A stretch of 64,000 bases of DNA from Rhizophagus clarus (Eukaryota; Glomeromycota; Glomeromycetes; Glomerales; Glomeraceae): NCBI GenBank assembly GCA_015698045.1, contig BLAL01000074.1, positions 496,001-560,000 of the forward strand, given 5' to 3'. The translations under genes and the position numbers were made by a program. The notes below the pieces were generated by a model. The model saw nothing but the letters and a program-made list of their open reading frames with translations. It had not been told where the DNA came from and ran no database searches. Each line of letters begins with the position of its first letter. Position 1 is the stretch's first letter. Positions 49,050-62,053 of this stretch are shown here, in pieces.

Positions 49050-51475
49050 TACTATTCAAATACTTAATAACAATAAATTTATTACGTTTGAAATATGTGT
49101 TTCGTATTTTCTCGTTATAAACATAATTTTATGGTGTGGAATTTGTCAGATTCTCGTATCACTTATTTTTCATATGATACATTTATTCTAGACTTGTGGG
49201 TTAATAAATTCGAATATATGCATTTCATAATATATGAATTTGATTTTCCTTATTTTAATTTATCTTGTTTTATCAAAAAAAAAAATCACATAATATTGCG
49301 CTACAAATTTTATAAACTACGTGATCTCATTTAAAATAAACGTTATACTAACCGAATTTTATTTTAACAAATACATAAAAATGAAACACTATAGTAAATT
49401 ACAAAATTTATTTGTATTTGACATGTGATATCAATACAACTGTGTTGCATGATTCACTAATATCACGAAACGTCTATTTAGTATTATCCGTCCTAGTAGT
49501 TCCTCTCTAACTAATTCGCTTTGCCAACTTTATACATTAAATCTACAGTGTCATGATATATTTTATTTGCCTTCATCTATTAGGTCTATTGGGTCTAGTT
49601 CTAATTCTCAAATAACTTAACCTTCCAAGTAAAAAAATTGTAAGAATATCTCTATCAGTAACTTAACCTCTTTAATCTTGTAATCCTTCTTAACTAATTG
49701 ATGGTTTTACAACTTTATCTTCAATTTTTCTTTCTTTCATATTTAAACGTTTAATTTCTCCATTCGTAATCATTCTATTTGTTCTATCTGAAGGAAATCT
49801 GAATACTTTCTAATTCTGCCAGGGCTGGATTATTGGTGTTCGTGTATAATATTACTTGGGTAATCCGTTCGACGCTTTTTTGCAGATATCAAATTGATCA
49901 ACTACTTCATTCATGGTTGAATGATTGTCTGGTACTTTATCCTAACATTCCAAGAAAAATAAATAGCCATTATTGTAATATTAAGGTTTAAATAACAATT
50001 TTAAAACAAAAAACTTCATATTTATCAGTATAAATCTTAATATTGGTGTCAGGTGTATTAGGAATAAGTTTTTCTACTATCGTTGAAATTATCCATGGTA
50101 CGAATGGTACGTAGTTTCATGTAATTTTAAATTCGTGAGCATTTTCCTATTGTTTTGTAATCAGTGTAATCAGCAATTTCTTACAGTTATCAATTAAATT
50201 AATTAACTGGCTGAATCTAGGATCGTCTTGTTTCATAGTCTTCTGTCTATAACTTGAGAATGTGAGTAGATCAAATATATAAACAAATAAATTTATACTT
50301 CATTGTTACACTGTTTACGTCGTTATGCCACACATCCAAATCAAGTTTCTTAGTAATTTAAATAATTCGTTTTTCTATAAATCATACGATTATTAAATAT
50401 TGTATTTTATAATTTATCAATTATTAGATATTGTAGTTTTTACTTGGGTCTGTGTGAGTTAAATTACAATAAATCAATTTCGGATTATGAAATTGTGTGA
50501 TCTGTCTTTCCATTTTCAACCTGAATATATTTTCAAAACATGTCCTGATATGATTTAATAGGAGTACTAGAGATCAGACAATAATTTGTCCTTTTCCAAA
50601 GCGTAGCGGAGGACTTTCATGCACGCTCGAGACCATGAAATGTCTACCTGTCACTCTATATATTGACCAATCAAATTTCGGTATCAGGCTTCTTCCTAGT
50701 CAATAAGCCATTACATTATTATATGCATTAGAGGTACGTTCAATATAATAATTTACAAATTAACGAATAAATTATATTTGGAAATGAAAGGACAGCTATG
50801 TAACTTTTACAAAAAAAAAATAATACCCGATGAATGTGAAATATATGAAGTGAGTTTGTTTTTTTTTATTTCGTATCATGATGTTGAAAGATTTCAAGAA
50901 AAATCTAAATATTGCGTAGAAAAAAGGGTAATATCAAAATCCCGATCTGGGTTGCCTCTAGTCAAGAAAAATCAAGCATTTGATCTCTCGTTTTTTATGT
51001 GAAAAAACCGTAATAATTTTTTGTTATTTATATTATAATTTCAGAAAAAATCATTTTTAAAATTTATTCAATTCTTTGAAATTATCCAAGATCCACAAAA
51101 TTATATAGTAAAAAGCTATCCATTTGCTAGCGAAGCTTGTAAATGTAAACATAAACTATAAAAAAAAAAACTAAACTAGTATAAACATGTTAGGAATTGA
51201 TGCTTAACTGGGGATTACTCCATTAAAATATTAGTCGATATTGATAAATGTAACAAATCATATGAAAATATAAAAAAAAAAGAAAAAATGTTGTCGTTTC
51301 ATCTTTACGTAATTAAAGAAATGAACTAACCAGATTTAGTTAATTTCCTCGTATCATTACCAAAATAAAAGTGGCTTGTAAAAATTTTTCCATTGTAATG
51401 ATGATTAATGACAATAAAAAAAAAACAGTGCTTTGCTACGATTAATAAAAAAATTTTATCACGCAGATTATCTGT
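49050..51475. other. AT-rich spacer with a weak minus-strand coding remnant
   Basis: Between about 49600 and 49960, minus-strand pieces such as MNEVVDQFDICKKAS and DRTNRMITNGEIKRLN look coding but are disrupted and unrecognised. The rest of the interval shows only chance frames. Confidence 0.3.
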
Positions 51476-51510
51476 TTGCGGATGAATGAATATCCGGATC
51501 GGATCTCTAA
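51476..51510 (-). repeat. Dispersed repeat with gatccgatccggat core (copy 1)
   Basis: The reverse complement of this stretch (ttagagatccgatccggata, then ttcattcatccgcaa) recurs at 58071-58106 in the opposite orientation. Flanking sequence on both sides of the core (attaac before, a later agata/aaatc) is also loosely shared over about 60 bp. Resembles a hAT subterminal end, but no partner end was found. Confidence 0.65.
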
Positions 51511-51676
51511 GTTAATAACATTACAATTATCAATTATCAAAAAAAGTAAGATCTACATTGCACATATTGCACATGACCAAATGCAATGACATATCAGATA
51601 TATTTATTACACAATGATAATACGAATTTTTTTTTTTTAAGAAAAAAAAATTGCGAAACTTAATAATATTATTTTC

Positions 51677-52990
51677 TTAGTCTTGGAAGAATTGCAAAAT
51701 GATAACAAATCTCTATATTCATGTCTTTTAATTAATAGAATTTGTTGTGAAATGACGACACCAATTCTATGGAAAGACCATGGTAGACAAAATAATCTAA
51801 CTGACGATGCATGTATTATCTTATTACATGTAATACTTTTACATTTTTCAAAAGAATCAGGTGATAAATTGAAGGCTCAAGGAATTGATCTTCTTATTGA
51901 AATATACCCACGACCACTATTTAATTATATTAGTTTTTGGAAATATTTGGATTTATATTTCTTGGAACGCATAATGAATGTTTTTATAGTGGGATTACTA
52001 GAATATTCCAAATTATCCATTTTCAAAAATGAAGTATTGAAATTATTTATTAATCATGATAAGAAAATTAATTCTCTTTCTATTCCAGGATCATTTTATC
52101 CCAACTTATTTTCAAAAATTGAACATTGTTTTTCAGAACTTGAATACTTTTACTGTGATAATAATATCAATTACAATATTTTGGAGAGTGTAATGAGCAC
52201 AAGAATTAAAAAATTGGAACTTAACGTTAAATATGGATATACCACTAATCCTAATATCTTTAAATTAATTGAAGCTCAAAAAAACTTAGAAGTTAATTTA
52301 ATCTATGATATTGACATAGTAATATGTAATTTGGGTCTTATAAAAATTGAAGAATCATTAATTAAATGTGCAGATACTGTTCAATATTTGAGAATAGATT
52401 GGGAACCTATTACACAATTTCTTGTAAATTTAGTAAGTTTAGGTCTGTCATACGTATATTTTGGTCATAATAATTTGATTCAATTAGAAAATTTATCTTT
52501 TCCTTTATTAAAAATCTTAAAAAGTTGGCGACATTTCATCTAAAATTTTAACAAATATAATCAGGAATACAAAAGGACATCTTATTGAAATCAGCATTAA
52601 TGATTATTCAGATTCATTATTTATACGAACAATATGTCAACATTGCTGAATCTCAGTTATATCAGTTTATCATTGTCAAATGATGAAATTATAGAATTTC
52701 AAAATTTATTAATTAGTTGTAAATTTTTAAATAGTTTAGAAGTTAATGGTATTGATTATTTCGATTGGAATCAATTATTCGAAATATTGATAAAATCTTC
52801 ACCAATTAATTTATTGACGCTTGGTTTTTATGCTTTCAGCATTGATTCTGATTTTATAACATTTTTAAAATTATTTTTTGATAGTTGGAAAAATAGATGT
52901 CCTATATTATTGAAAATAAGACCATTAAGATTTTCGAAGTTTGCAACAGTCACTGTTGCAACAATTAGAATGTTTATTGAAAAATTATAA
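51677..52990 (+). pseudogene. F-box/LRR pseudogene C, lacking its 5' end
   Basis: Starts inside the F-box (LEELQNDNKSLYSCLLINRI) directly after a possible acceptor (attattttcttag, ending 51680); no ATG or LPxDC part is present upstream. The body is Leu/Asn-rich and family-like. The first frame ends at 52543; homologous sequence continues in other frames (GHLIEISINDYSDSLFIRTI near 52580-52635, then NLSYISLSLSNDEIIEF near 52650) to the TAA at 52988-52990, so at least two frameshifts exist. More diverged from A and B than they are from each other. A lost or unrecognised first exon cannot be excluded. Confidence 0.8.
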
Positions 52991-54762
52991 AGCTAAAGTA
53001 TAGTTAAAGATTTTGAATGCATAAAATAATATATTTATAATTTATAGTCCATTAAAGATTATAATTGACTATTTTAATTGGATTATTAGTATATATCACA
53101 TCATTTTTATTATAAATTTCCTAATATAAGATGAATTGCATGATAAGTAATAAATTTTTTACGTTGATGGAAAGATTTTATGTACGGGTATTTCAGTTTA
53201 CTTATTCCCAATATATTTGAGAATATACAGGGAACATATAGCAGCTCATTAAATTACTTTATCACTCTTGAAATTTAAAAGATAAATGGTAGTCAAATGT
53301 ATCTGTTTTTTTACTAATTTTAAACCATTCATATTACGACCAATAAACAGATGATCGAATACTTATATCTAGTAATTAATGCATTTTTTTTATGACAAGA
53401 GAGATCAGTTTGGAATAAATAAAAATTCAGTTGTGTTAATTGTATCAATGAGCAACCATCAATTAAAATTTATATTTAATGTCAGATAATATATTACTAC
53501 GGAATACGTGATCTATACATGTTGCCGAAATTGGCCGAAATTATTTCCGAAATTGAAAGTCTCGCTTTTTCAATAAAATAATACTTCAGCGGACATTATA
53601 AAAAATTGGTTAAAATATTACGTTTATTCCGATGTAATTATTTTTTCTGTAAATATCGATATCATAAAGGAATCGAAAGGATTAGTTGGCGGTTGAAGTG
53701 GTACATATTAGACTATTACAACATGCATATAAGTTAACCCTGCAGTAAAGTGAAGGTACGGCATTTGTTTTTAGATTCGCGATTAAGTGGCAATAGTAAA
53801 GTATCAACGTATAATTTTAAATTTTTATTTTAGAATTATAATATATATATTATTCCTGGAGTGAAGACGAACGGGGTTGAGTCGAAATTGCGTGGAAAAA
53901 AAAGTCCCATTTGACAGGAATTAACTATGTAGCCGCAGAACGTGTTGACCGTAATAAAGTAAAGACGATCGAAAATGAAACACGAGTATGTGAGGAAATT
54001 ACGCGCCATATATTGGTTCTGGCGCACCTGTTTATTTTGCAGCAGTTATTGAATATCATGTAACTGAAATAGTTGAACTTGCTGATAATAGATAACAAAA
54101 AAAACGAATTAACAACCCAGGACTGAAATAAGAAAAGTAGGAAGCAGACTTACAAACAGTTTACTATTTCTAGAATCGTTATAGTTGCTACATCGTAGCG
54201 TAACGGAAAATCAAGCTCTGGAAATAGTGGAAGAATAAATCATTATGCATATAATTTCTTTGATATATTTTTGTTATACGTACATTCTTATCTTGTTCAA
54301 TAAATTAAAAGTAAAAAATGAACGTTTTGTTTGCTTTATAAATTTTAACACTAAGCTTAACTCAATCATTTCCCGTCAGGTCAAAGGGTCTTTATAAACT
54401 ACTTTTTTTTCATAAAAAAATTAAAAAATAAATTTACAAATTACCATAAAATTGTTTATTTTTATTATTTTTGCGTTATTATTAATTATTACACAATACA
54501 AAGACAGTTATTATTATAATATATAATATATATGGATTCTCTAAACTAAATATTGTTATAATAAAAGTAAACTAGTAATAATACATACTATCTAAGAAGA
54601 TATGGGCAAAAATATAATATTTCAAATAAAACACCTTTTTTTCAACCATTTCTTTTTTTTTAATTAAATTAATTTTTCTATTAATAATTATTAATTACGT
54701 ATTATATAAAAGAAAAATCGTATATATTTTTAATACTCCTTGATTATAAAAACAAGTAATAA
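52991..54762. other. Spacer without a supported gene
   Basis: Nothing recognised. A short patch near 53525-53560 repeats ccgaaatt three times. Small minus-strand frames are not convincing. Confidence 0.4.
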
Positions 54763-55345
54763 TTATTCTACTTGTCTTAAAAAAACCCTTCTCTACCTCC
54801 GTTTGATATTACGTCCACCATTGAGATATTGAAATTGTTAGCGTTCTTTTTCTTGTCTGGCAGATCGTTTAGAATCAGTATCGCTCCGTATAAAATCCTA
54901 TCGTTAATATCCAGCTTCGAACCCAAATTATTATTTAGATCTTTTCATTAAAAAGTTTGACTTCCCTTCTTGTTTGAATTGACTCGTTAGAAAGTATTGT
55001 TTATGTCGTCTATTGCCGTATATACCTCTCTTGACGGCAATCATAATAATTCCAATTTTTACTTTTTCATGCTTTTTGAAAAACATATTCGTTCTTTTTC
55101 TTGAAACTTTAAACTCTTTTGAAAACTCTTTGAATAAAGTTATTTGGATTCAACTTTCTCTTGAAATTCCAAATCTCTTGAAACTCCAAACTTTTTTGAA
55201 TGCTCTTTTGAATAAAGGTCATTTGGGTTCAATTGTCTTTCTTCATGAACTTCTTTAATTTTCTTATAATACTTCTCTGGAGGAGCGACAACAAAATTTT
55301 CGTGATCTAATTTAAAACGATCTTCCTCTAAATCTCAAAACATTT
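54763..55345 (-). pseudogene. Decayed minus-strand gene remnant, unrecognised
   Basis: Clear coding character on the minus strand: FVVAPPEKYYKKIKEVHEER then LNPNDLYSKEHSKKFGVSRD in the 5' part (about 55315-55150), and LGSKLDINDRILYGAILILN then FNISMVDVISNGGREGFF in the 3' part (about 54925-54780). The two parts are separated by a disrupted middle. Base composition is less AT-rich than the neighbours. No family recognised; host gene or element gene both possible. Confidence 0.5.
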
Positions 55346-55675
55346 CCAATTTTCTACTATAAATTTCGTAAATTTCTGTATAATTGCTTATACTATACAT
55401 TATCCGCTCATTTCAATTTCTTGATATATTTATTTATTTATTTTTTTTTTTGTTTTATTTTTTTTTCTTATATCCTAATTTTTTTTTTTTTTTTTTTTTT
55501 ATGTTTTTCTTATATCCTCCTAATTTCTGAAAATTCACATCATCTATAAATCATGCCCAATCTTCTGAATCATCTAATATATCATGTGATTTTAAAATCA
55601 TTCGCAATTTTGTTCATAAAATAAATTTACCAATAAGTTAATATAAAAGTGAAATAGAAAAAAAAGAAGAAATTG

Positions 55676-56740
55676 AATGTACCAAATAAAGTTATTAAGG
55701 TAAGAATGGTACAAAAGAATATTAAGGAAATAATAAAAATGGTAGTTCAGAGCCGAATTGGTTAAAACCGCATGGGATGAACTGTCATTTAAAGATTAAT
55801 GACTAAACTATTGGGATGTGAAGAAAGGGTAAGGGTTTGTACAGTATATCGAGAAAAGAAAATTTCTGAAAATAAAAAAAAAGTTAATATGAAAGAAAAA
55901 TTAAATAGGAAAAAAATTTTGTTACAAGAAAAAGGATAGGGGAGAGCAATAAGAAAATAAAGAAAATGTACCAAATAAAGTTATTAAGGTAAGAATGGTA
56001 CAAAAGAATATTAAGGAAATAATAAAAATGGTAGTTCAGAGCCGAATTGGTTAAAACCGCATGGGATGAACTGTCATTTAAAGATTAATGACTGAACTAT
56101 TGGGATGTGAAAAAGGGTAAGGGTTTGTATATCAAAAAAAAGTGAATTTATAAAAAATAAAAAAAGTTAATATAAAAGAAAAAATATATAAAAAAAATAG
56201 GAAAAAAATTTTGTTACAAGAAAAAGATTAGGGGGAGAGCAAAAGAAAATAAATAAAATGTACCAAATAAAGTTATTAAGGTAAAAATGGTACAAAGGAA
56301 TGATAAGGAAATAATAAAATTGGTAGTTTAGAGCCGAATTGGTTAAAACCGCATGGGATAAACTGTCATTTAAAGATTAATGACTGAACTATTGGGATAT
56401 AAAAAAGGATGTTAAAAAGTGAGGATTTGACATTTAGTAAAGGTATATTAAAATAGTAAATTTATAAAAAAAAAGTTAATGTGAAAGAAAATGAATGAAA
56501 AAGAGTAAAATAATTTTATTATAAGAAAAAAGGATAGGGTACTAAAAAAAAAAGAAAATGTTGTAAGATAAAGAAAATGTACCAAACAAGTTATTAAGGT
56601 AAGAGTGGTACAAAGGAATGATTAGGAATTAATAAAAATAGTAGTTCAGAGCCGGATTGGTGAAAACCGCACAGGATGAACTGTCATTTTAAGATTAATG
56701 ACTGAACTATTATGGTATAAAAAAGGGATATGGATTTGTG
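55676..56740 (+). repeat. Four tandem units of about 290-320 bp with a conserved foldable core
   Basis: Units start at 55676, 55965, 56257 and 56576. Each opens with gtaccaaataaagttattaa, contains a core of about 80 bp (for example 56031-56100) and ends in a variable A-rich tail. In the core, agttca (56033-56038) can pair with tgaact (56067-56072), followed directly by hairpin gtcatt/aatgac (56073-56078 with 56087-56092); ggtt-aaa-acc forms a small inner stem. In unit 3 both arms of the first stem change together (agttta 56325-56330, taaact 56359-56364). The stretch gagccgaattgg resembles a Pol III A box. No protein frame runs through. Strand is assigned only from the A-box orientation. Confidence 0.75.
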
Positions 56741-59530
56741 ATATAAACCATGTAAATTAAATTTACATATATAAAAAGGTAATATACCCTATTATATATA
56801 TAAATAATTAATTTAAAAGAAAAAATAATAAAAGTAGGAGAAGATTTTAATAAAAATAAAGCTGAAAGAACAATTTCTTGAGAAAAGTAATATAATAATG
56901 TAAAAAGGAAAAAAAAAGTGTATAAGAAGGTTATGAAAAAAGATAAAATATCACTGCTCAATTGTGTTTCCACAATTGAGTAGTGATGAGAAAAGCATTT
57001 GTCAAGGGGAATTTCAGTTAAAGGGGATCTTAAAAAATTGGCACAGAGATCAAAAGACATTTTGAGAATAGTAGAAAAGATAAATTAAATTTTAGTAAAA
57101 GATTTGTAGAAAGATTTTGTAGAAGAAAAAAAAAAAATAGAGAAATACATGTATTTATGGAATTTTAAGAATATTATGTTATAATAAATTATTATCATAA
57201 TTATTATTTATTTTTACATAAATTTACTCTGTGTGAGTCATTTACTGTATACATACATTTTACTTTATGTGAGTCATATATATTCTTGTTAGTAAAAATC
57301 AATCAGATAATAGATTTGTGCTACAATATTGAATTAACTCAGCTTGTATCATATCTAGATAATGGAGATTTTATTTGAAAAGTATACAATCAGACCAAAT
57401 ATATTGATATTACGAAATTTAATATAACTCTGTACGCAATAATGATTTTTCAAATATTTCATAAAGTTAATATAATTAATTTATTAGTAAATAATTAAAA
57501 TAGAGAATAATCATAAACATATGAAAAGATCATGAGGAGAAAGGCCGAGCTACTTAAAAAAGGAAAGAAGCTGCGGCTATCAGGATTGATACAGGATTGA
57601 TACAAGATCGATATGAGATTTATAATAGAAAAATCAGATTATCTATTATATATATATATATATCAGTATAAAGAATATAACAAGGGTACTTCTAGTGAGT
57701 AAGTAAAATATATTGATTATTCAGAATTATATCATATTCGTTATTCTTTTAAAATTAATTAAGGTTCAATTGTATAGAAAAAGAAATTTTATATTAAACT
57801 TGCCAAAGTTTTAGGTCATTATTGATTTTCAAGTTTATGAGATATTACAGTAATAAGATAACAAATGCAGATAATTTTAGTCACGATGACTATTTCGGCT
57901 ACTAAGATAAAGTACCATCATTTCACATCAAATTCCATCACAATAATAACTAAAAGACATGAATAATATCTCTGTTGTTAAGTTTTGCCAAAAAAAAGAT
58001 GAATAAATTCTGCTTGGTTAAATCGTGTAAATCGTGGAACGAACGATTTGTTAGTGATGTCATTAACGTTTTAGAGATCCGATCCGGATATTCATTTATC
58101 CACAACAGAAAAAATCAAGTTACAGTTATACAAATAATGTTATTATATATAAAAAAAACAGACCTTTTTTTTTTTTAAAAAAAAAAAATAAATGTAAGCA
58201 ATGGTATAAAGAAGTAAATAGTTTAAAAGTACACTATTATAATATATATAGTAAAATTAATTAATAGCTTATTAAACTATCGTAAAGCAGGATTTAATTT
58301 ATAATTTAATTTTATCTAAGATTAAAAAACGAGAAAAAAATTCCGGTAAGCAAAATTAGTTATTTATAACAAATTTTTTGATTTTTTTTTTTAGAATAGA
58401 ACACGTACTGTTAAACTCGTACAGTTAATTATATAATAATGAATTAAATCATTAAACGAATGAGTTTATGATATCAAGTTCTAACTCTTTTAAAATGTGA
58501 GTTTATTTACGGGGTTATAAATTTTCATTTAGTTATTCTCACAAAGTATTCATTTTTTTTAAAAAAAAAATTATTATTTCGGCGTAACGAAATGTTATCG
58601 TTATTGCACATATTATTAATTATAGTTCATGATCGCACAGAATAACCTAATTTGGAGAATTTTCTGGAGTTGCTAAATGAAATTACAGTTTTCAATTCTT
58701 TCGTTTCTTTTTCTATAATACAATATTAAATATTTTAAATATTTTGAAAATTTACATTTCGATAATGTTTTAATGAGAAATATTTTACTTGTATAGGATT
58801 ATTTAAACTGCTTTACTTTTGCTTTTAGAATATTTGAAGTGTCACAATTATTTAAGAATGTTTTTACAGTATGTAAAAGGTATTGAAACACAATATTTTA
58901 TAAGTTAATTTCATAATGTTATAAACCAAATATCAAATGATTACTAATTTTTTTTTTTTTACTAAAAACAATTAGAACAATTGGAAAAGCATTTTCGTGA
59001 AAAAGACGTTCAACATATCGGTTAGAGTAAATGAGAAAATACATCACTTAAGGTGGTATCCGGGGAACTAAAAGCATCGACAAATTAAAGAACGAAAGAT
59101 GGAGATTACAACGTGGAAGAGAATGAAAGAGATAAGATAATCAGTGAAATTGTCAAAGAATATGGGCCAAGCTTTGTGAAACCTGTCATCTTAAACAAAA
59201 CGACAAAAGTTCATCACGTTTTTCAAGAGTGAATATGAAAGCTTTGGAAAAACAAATTTTTAATGACAAATGAGAAAATCAATGGTATGTAAGGATACAA
59301 GACGAAAAATTTAAATAAAGAGTTATACGTCGGTTAAGAAAAATAGAACGAGAATTAATGATGGAAGGCAGATATAGAAAACAATAATAAAGAAAAAAAA
59401 AAATCCAATTCTGGACAATGATAATGGAAAATCTCCAGTGGTCAAAACCTTAACATTGCCCGTGAAGTATCACTTAGATACAGAACAAATTTACGGAAAA
59501 ACTTGAAGTGAATAACGAGAATCCTAAAAA
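56741..59530. other. AT-rich spacer; microsatellite and weak coding shreds
   Basis: A (ta)n microsatellite occupies about 57645-57663. Between about 59040 and 59530 the base composition becomes more balanced and small coding-like words appear on the plus strand, probably belonging to the element remnant that follows. No gene supported. Confidence 0.4.
58071..58106 (+). repeat. Dispersed repeat with gatccgatccggat core (copy 2)
   Basis: Inverted counterpart of 51476-51510: ttagagatccgatccggata followed by ttcatttatccacaa. It lies in otherwise unrelated AT-rich sequence. Confidence 0.65.
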
Positions 59531-59539
59531 GAAGCGCAT

Positions 59540-61000
59540 GTCCGGAGAAACCTGATCCCTTGCTATCCATCCCCAATATTATCCAACATTTGAACAAATT
59601 AAAACGATCCTATTATAGATCATACCTTTCGAAAATCCTTTTGACACTTGATTCTTTTCACTTTATTTCTTCCATCTTTAGATATCGCGTTACCAGGATG
59701 TCGTCAACTTGAAGTCTAAAACGAAATCTAAAAAAGTAAATGAAAAATTAGAAATTTTTAAAAAAAAAGTTAGAAAAAGCAAAATTAAGAAAAAAGCAAT
59801 AAAAAGGACTTACCTCACCTACAAGCAATTGTTTTGCATATTCCAGGCATCAATCGTTTAGATATTAATAGCCTACGTAAGAAACGAATTATTTTTATGA
59901 ATCAGGTTGTTTCGTTAGATGGAACATACCTACTACCAACCTCTGAAATCAAACAAGATTCCTTCTCCTTTTGGAAAGGTCCTACCCCTAATTTGTACTT
60001 GAAACTACTCAACGAATGCGCATGGGACCGCTACAAATATAACACTACTACCCTTACGAAGCTCCATCAAAAAAATATTTCTTTCCTAACCTTTGCTTAT
60101 AGTAGTTTAGAAATTTTTTTTTTTTAGGAAACAAGCTCCTATACTTATTCCTTGCTCTAGATGCAACAAACATGCTACAATGTAGGAAATCCTTGCATTT
60201 GCACTATATATATGGCTACCTCATCGCTCTCAACTTTCAAAACTTGTCCCCTCAACAAACGCAAATACCTTCAATAACATTTGTCATCATCCGAATTGGA
60301 CTTTTTTATCTTGGAAACTACACGCTTCAGATTTTAAAAATTGGGAACGCTTCCGACGCATTACCAAACGAAAGAAATAGAGCTACCACAAGCGACCTCA
60401 CCTACTCCGGTCTCCCTTAGTTCACCTTTACGACGTCGCGATACGATCCAAACGTTATGCTTTTCAAGCGTTCTGCGTTTCCTGAAGACGTGCAGGAATT
60501 GATTTACCTTACCAGTTCTAATTATCTTCACTCAGGCTCATGGTTAAGTCATTATGATCCAAATCGTATTGATTTTAGTAATAACAATTATCAAACTTTC
60601 AAAGGATGCCGATCTCCTACCTTCATCAATCAAAGCAGAAAACTATGCTATTTATCGTACACAATGCTTCCTCTGCTATACTTAGCAAGAAACTAACAAA
60701 CATTTTGGAAATGTTAAACTTATTGTGTCTCCTTTTCATTAAATATCAACTGATCCTTACTACTTTATTACGGTACAAAACCAATTATTTTAAGAACAAA
60801 ATTGTCTGCTTTTAGATTTATTCAAATAGACTTCTATCCTAAATTTTAGTTTATCACACACCCATCCACACTATTTTTCCTTCATGGCTTCATACCACAA
60901 GAACTAATTTCAGCTTTTCGCGAACATTTTGACAACAAGAAAGTCACTTTTATGTCTTTCTTCATAACTTACCCTAATTGCAACTTATGTAATCAAAATT
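59540..61000 (+). mobile_element. Retroelement-like coding remnant, probably non-LTR, heavily broken
   Basis: Plus-strand coding pieces in order, with balanced base composition: IPNIIQHLNKLKRSYYRSYL (about 59570-59625), then INRLDINSLRKKRIIFMNQV (from about 59850), then a conserved-looking stretch with SFWKGPTPNLYLKLLNECAW, then later a Cys-containing stretch near 60985 (CNLCNQNF). The style matches the downstream part of LINE polyproteins I know from Rhizophagus, but this is from memory and not certain. It is broken many times and looks old. Confidence 0.45.
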
Positions 61001-61309
61001 TCAAACCCTGAAAATAAGCTTGTCATATCAAATCTACATTTAAACATTATCATCTGTCATCTCAGGACGTGTTGCCTCTTCTAATTTTTTACACAATGGA
61101 CTTTGTTTTAGTCATTTATGTAATTTAGATACAAATATTCCTTTCATATTTTTCTTTTGTAGATTTATTTTATTATAGTCTTCCCTTTTACTCTCCACTT
61201 TGGCCAACTAATTTAGCATAGTTACATTTAAATTAGTCCTTTTCGAAGGGTGGGCCTACGGATTACCAAAGATTATAAAGTAGTTTTTACTTTAATTTGA
61301 ATATTTTAT

Positions 61310-62053
61310 CCCTACGAAAAAAGAATGTCCGGAAAATGTCCACGAAAATGTCCGGAAATTGTCCAGGTGCTTCAAAAATTGTCATGAAAATGTCCAGGAA
61401 AGTGATCTATTTTGCTGTCCGGAATTTTTTGCATGCCCAGTTTTTTTTATACATGAAATTTTCCGGACAAATTCTAGACAAATAAAACCAACAAATTCCG
61501 GATATAAAATATTCCGGACATATTCTGGACAAAATAAACCAAACAAATTCCGGACATACAATATTCCGGACATATTCTGGACAAAATAAACCAAACAAAT
61601 TCCGGACATTTTAAATTCCAGACAAATTCTGGAAAATAAAACCAACAAATTCTGGACATAATAAAATTCCGGACAAATTCTAGACAATGTTTCTAAGAAT
61701 ATAAAATTTTAAATTTTAAAAAAATGCAAAAAGCACAAAACTGATATTTATAACCACCCCCTGCTGACGTAATTAGTAAAATTGAAGAGCAGCCAAAAAT
61801 GCTATCTATGATGTTAATTCAAACTTTGGTTAATCGTGTAGGATGTGGTAAACTCCTGCTGATCATCCGGGATAAAATTGGATTGTTCAGAATTCTGGAA
61901 AATTCCGGACAAATTTGAACCTGGACATATTCCGAACATCCGGAAACGCGCACGTTTTGGAACATTTTCCGGATTTACCAAACGTCCGGAAATTGTCTGT
62001 TTATTTTTCCGGACAATTTCAGCATGAATTCCGGATGCATTTTTTTCGTAGGG
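61310..62053. mobile_element. Non-autonomous TGTCCGGA-rich element with CCCTA termini (copy B)
   Basis: Ends ccctacgaaaaaa (61310-61322) and its complement (62041-62053), flanked by tat on both sides (61307-61309 and 62054-62056), a 3-bp target duplication like that of copy A. The interior includes a tandem array of about 48-52-bp units (attccggacatattctggac type, about 61450-61690) and further tgtccgga repeats. A non-repetitive core (about 61713-61815) matches copy A's core in reverse orientation. Open frames on both strands here are repeat artefacts with MSGI/MSRI periodicity. Confidence 0.87.

Noticed and set aside
50565-51510. A hAT element bounded by tagagatcagac (50566) and the gatccgatccggat repeat (51510)
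   Set aside because: The ends match over only about 8 bases and the flanking 8-mers do not agree.
55676-56740. CRISPR array
   Set aside because: Units of about 290 bp in a eukaryotic context, with no short repeats and unique spacers of constant length.
61382-61687. Overlapping open frames on both strands with repeated MSGICL/MSRICP peptides
   Set aside because: They translate the attccggacatattctggac tandem repeat in several frames; the periodicity is that of the DNA repeat.
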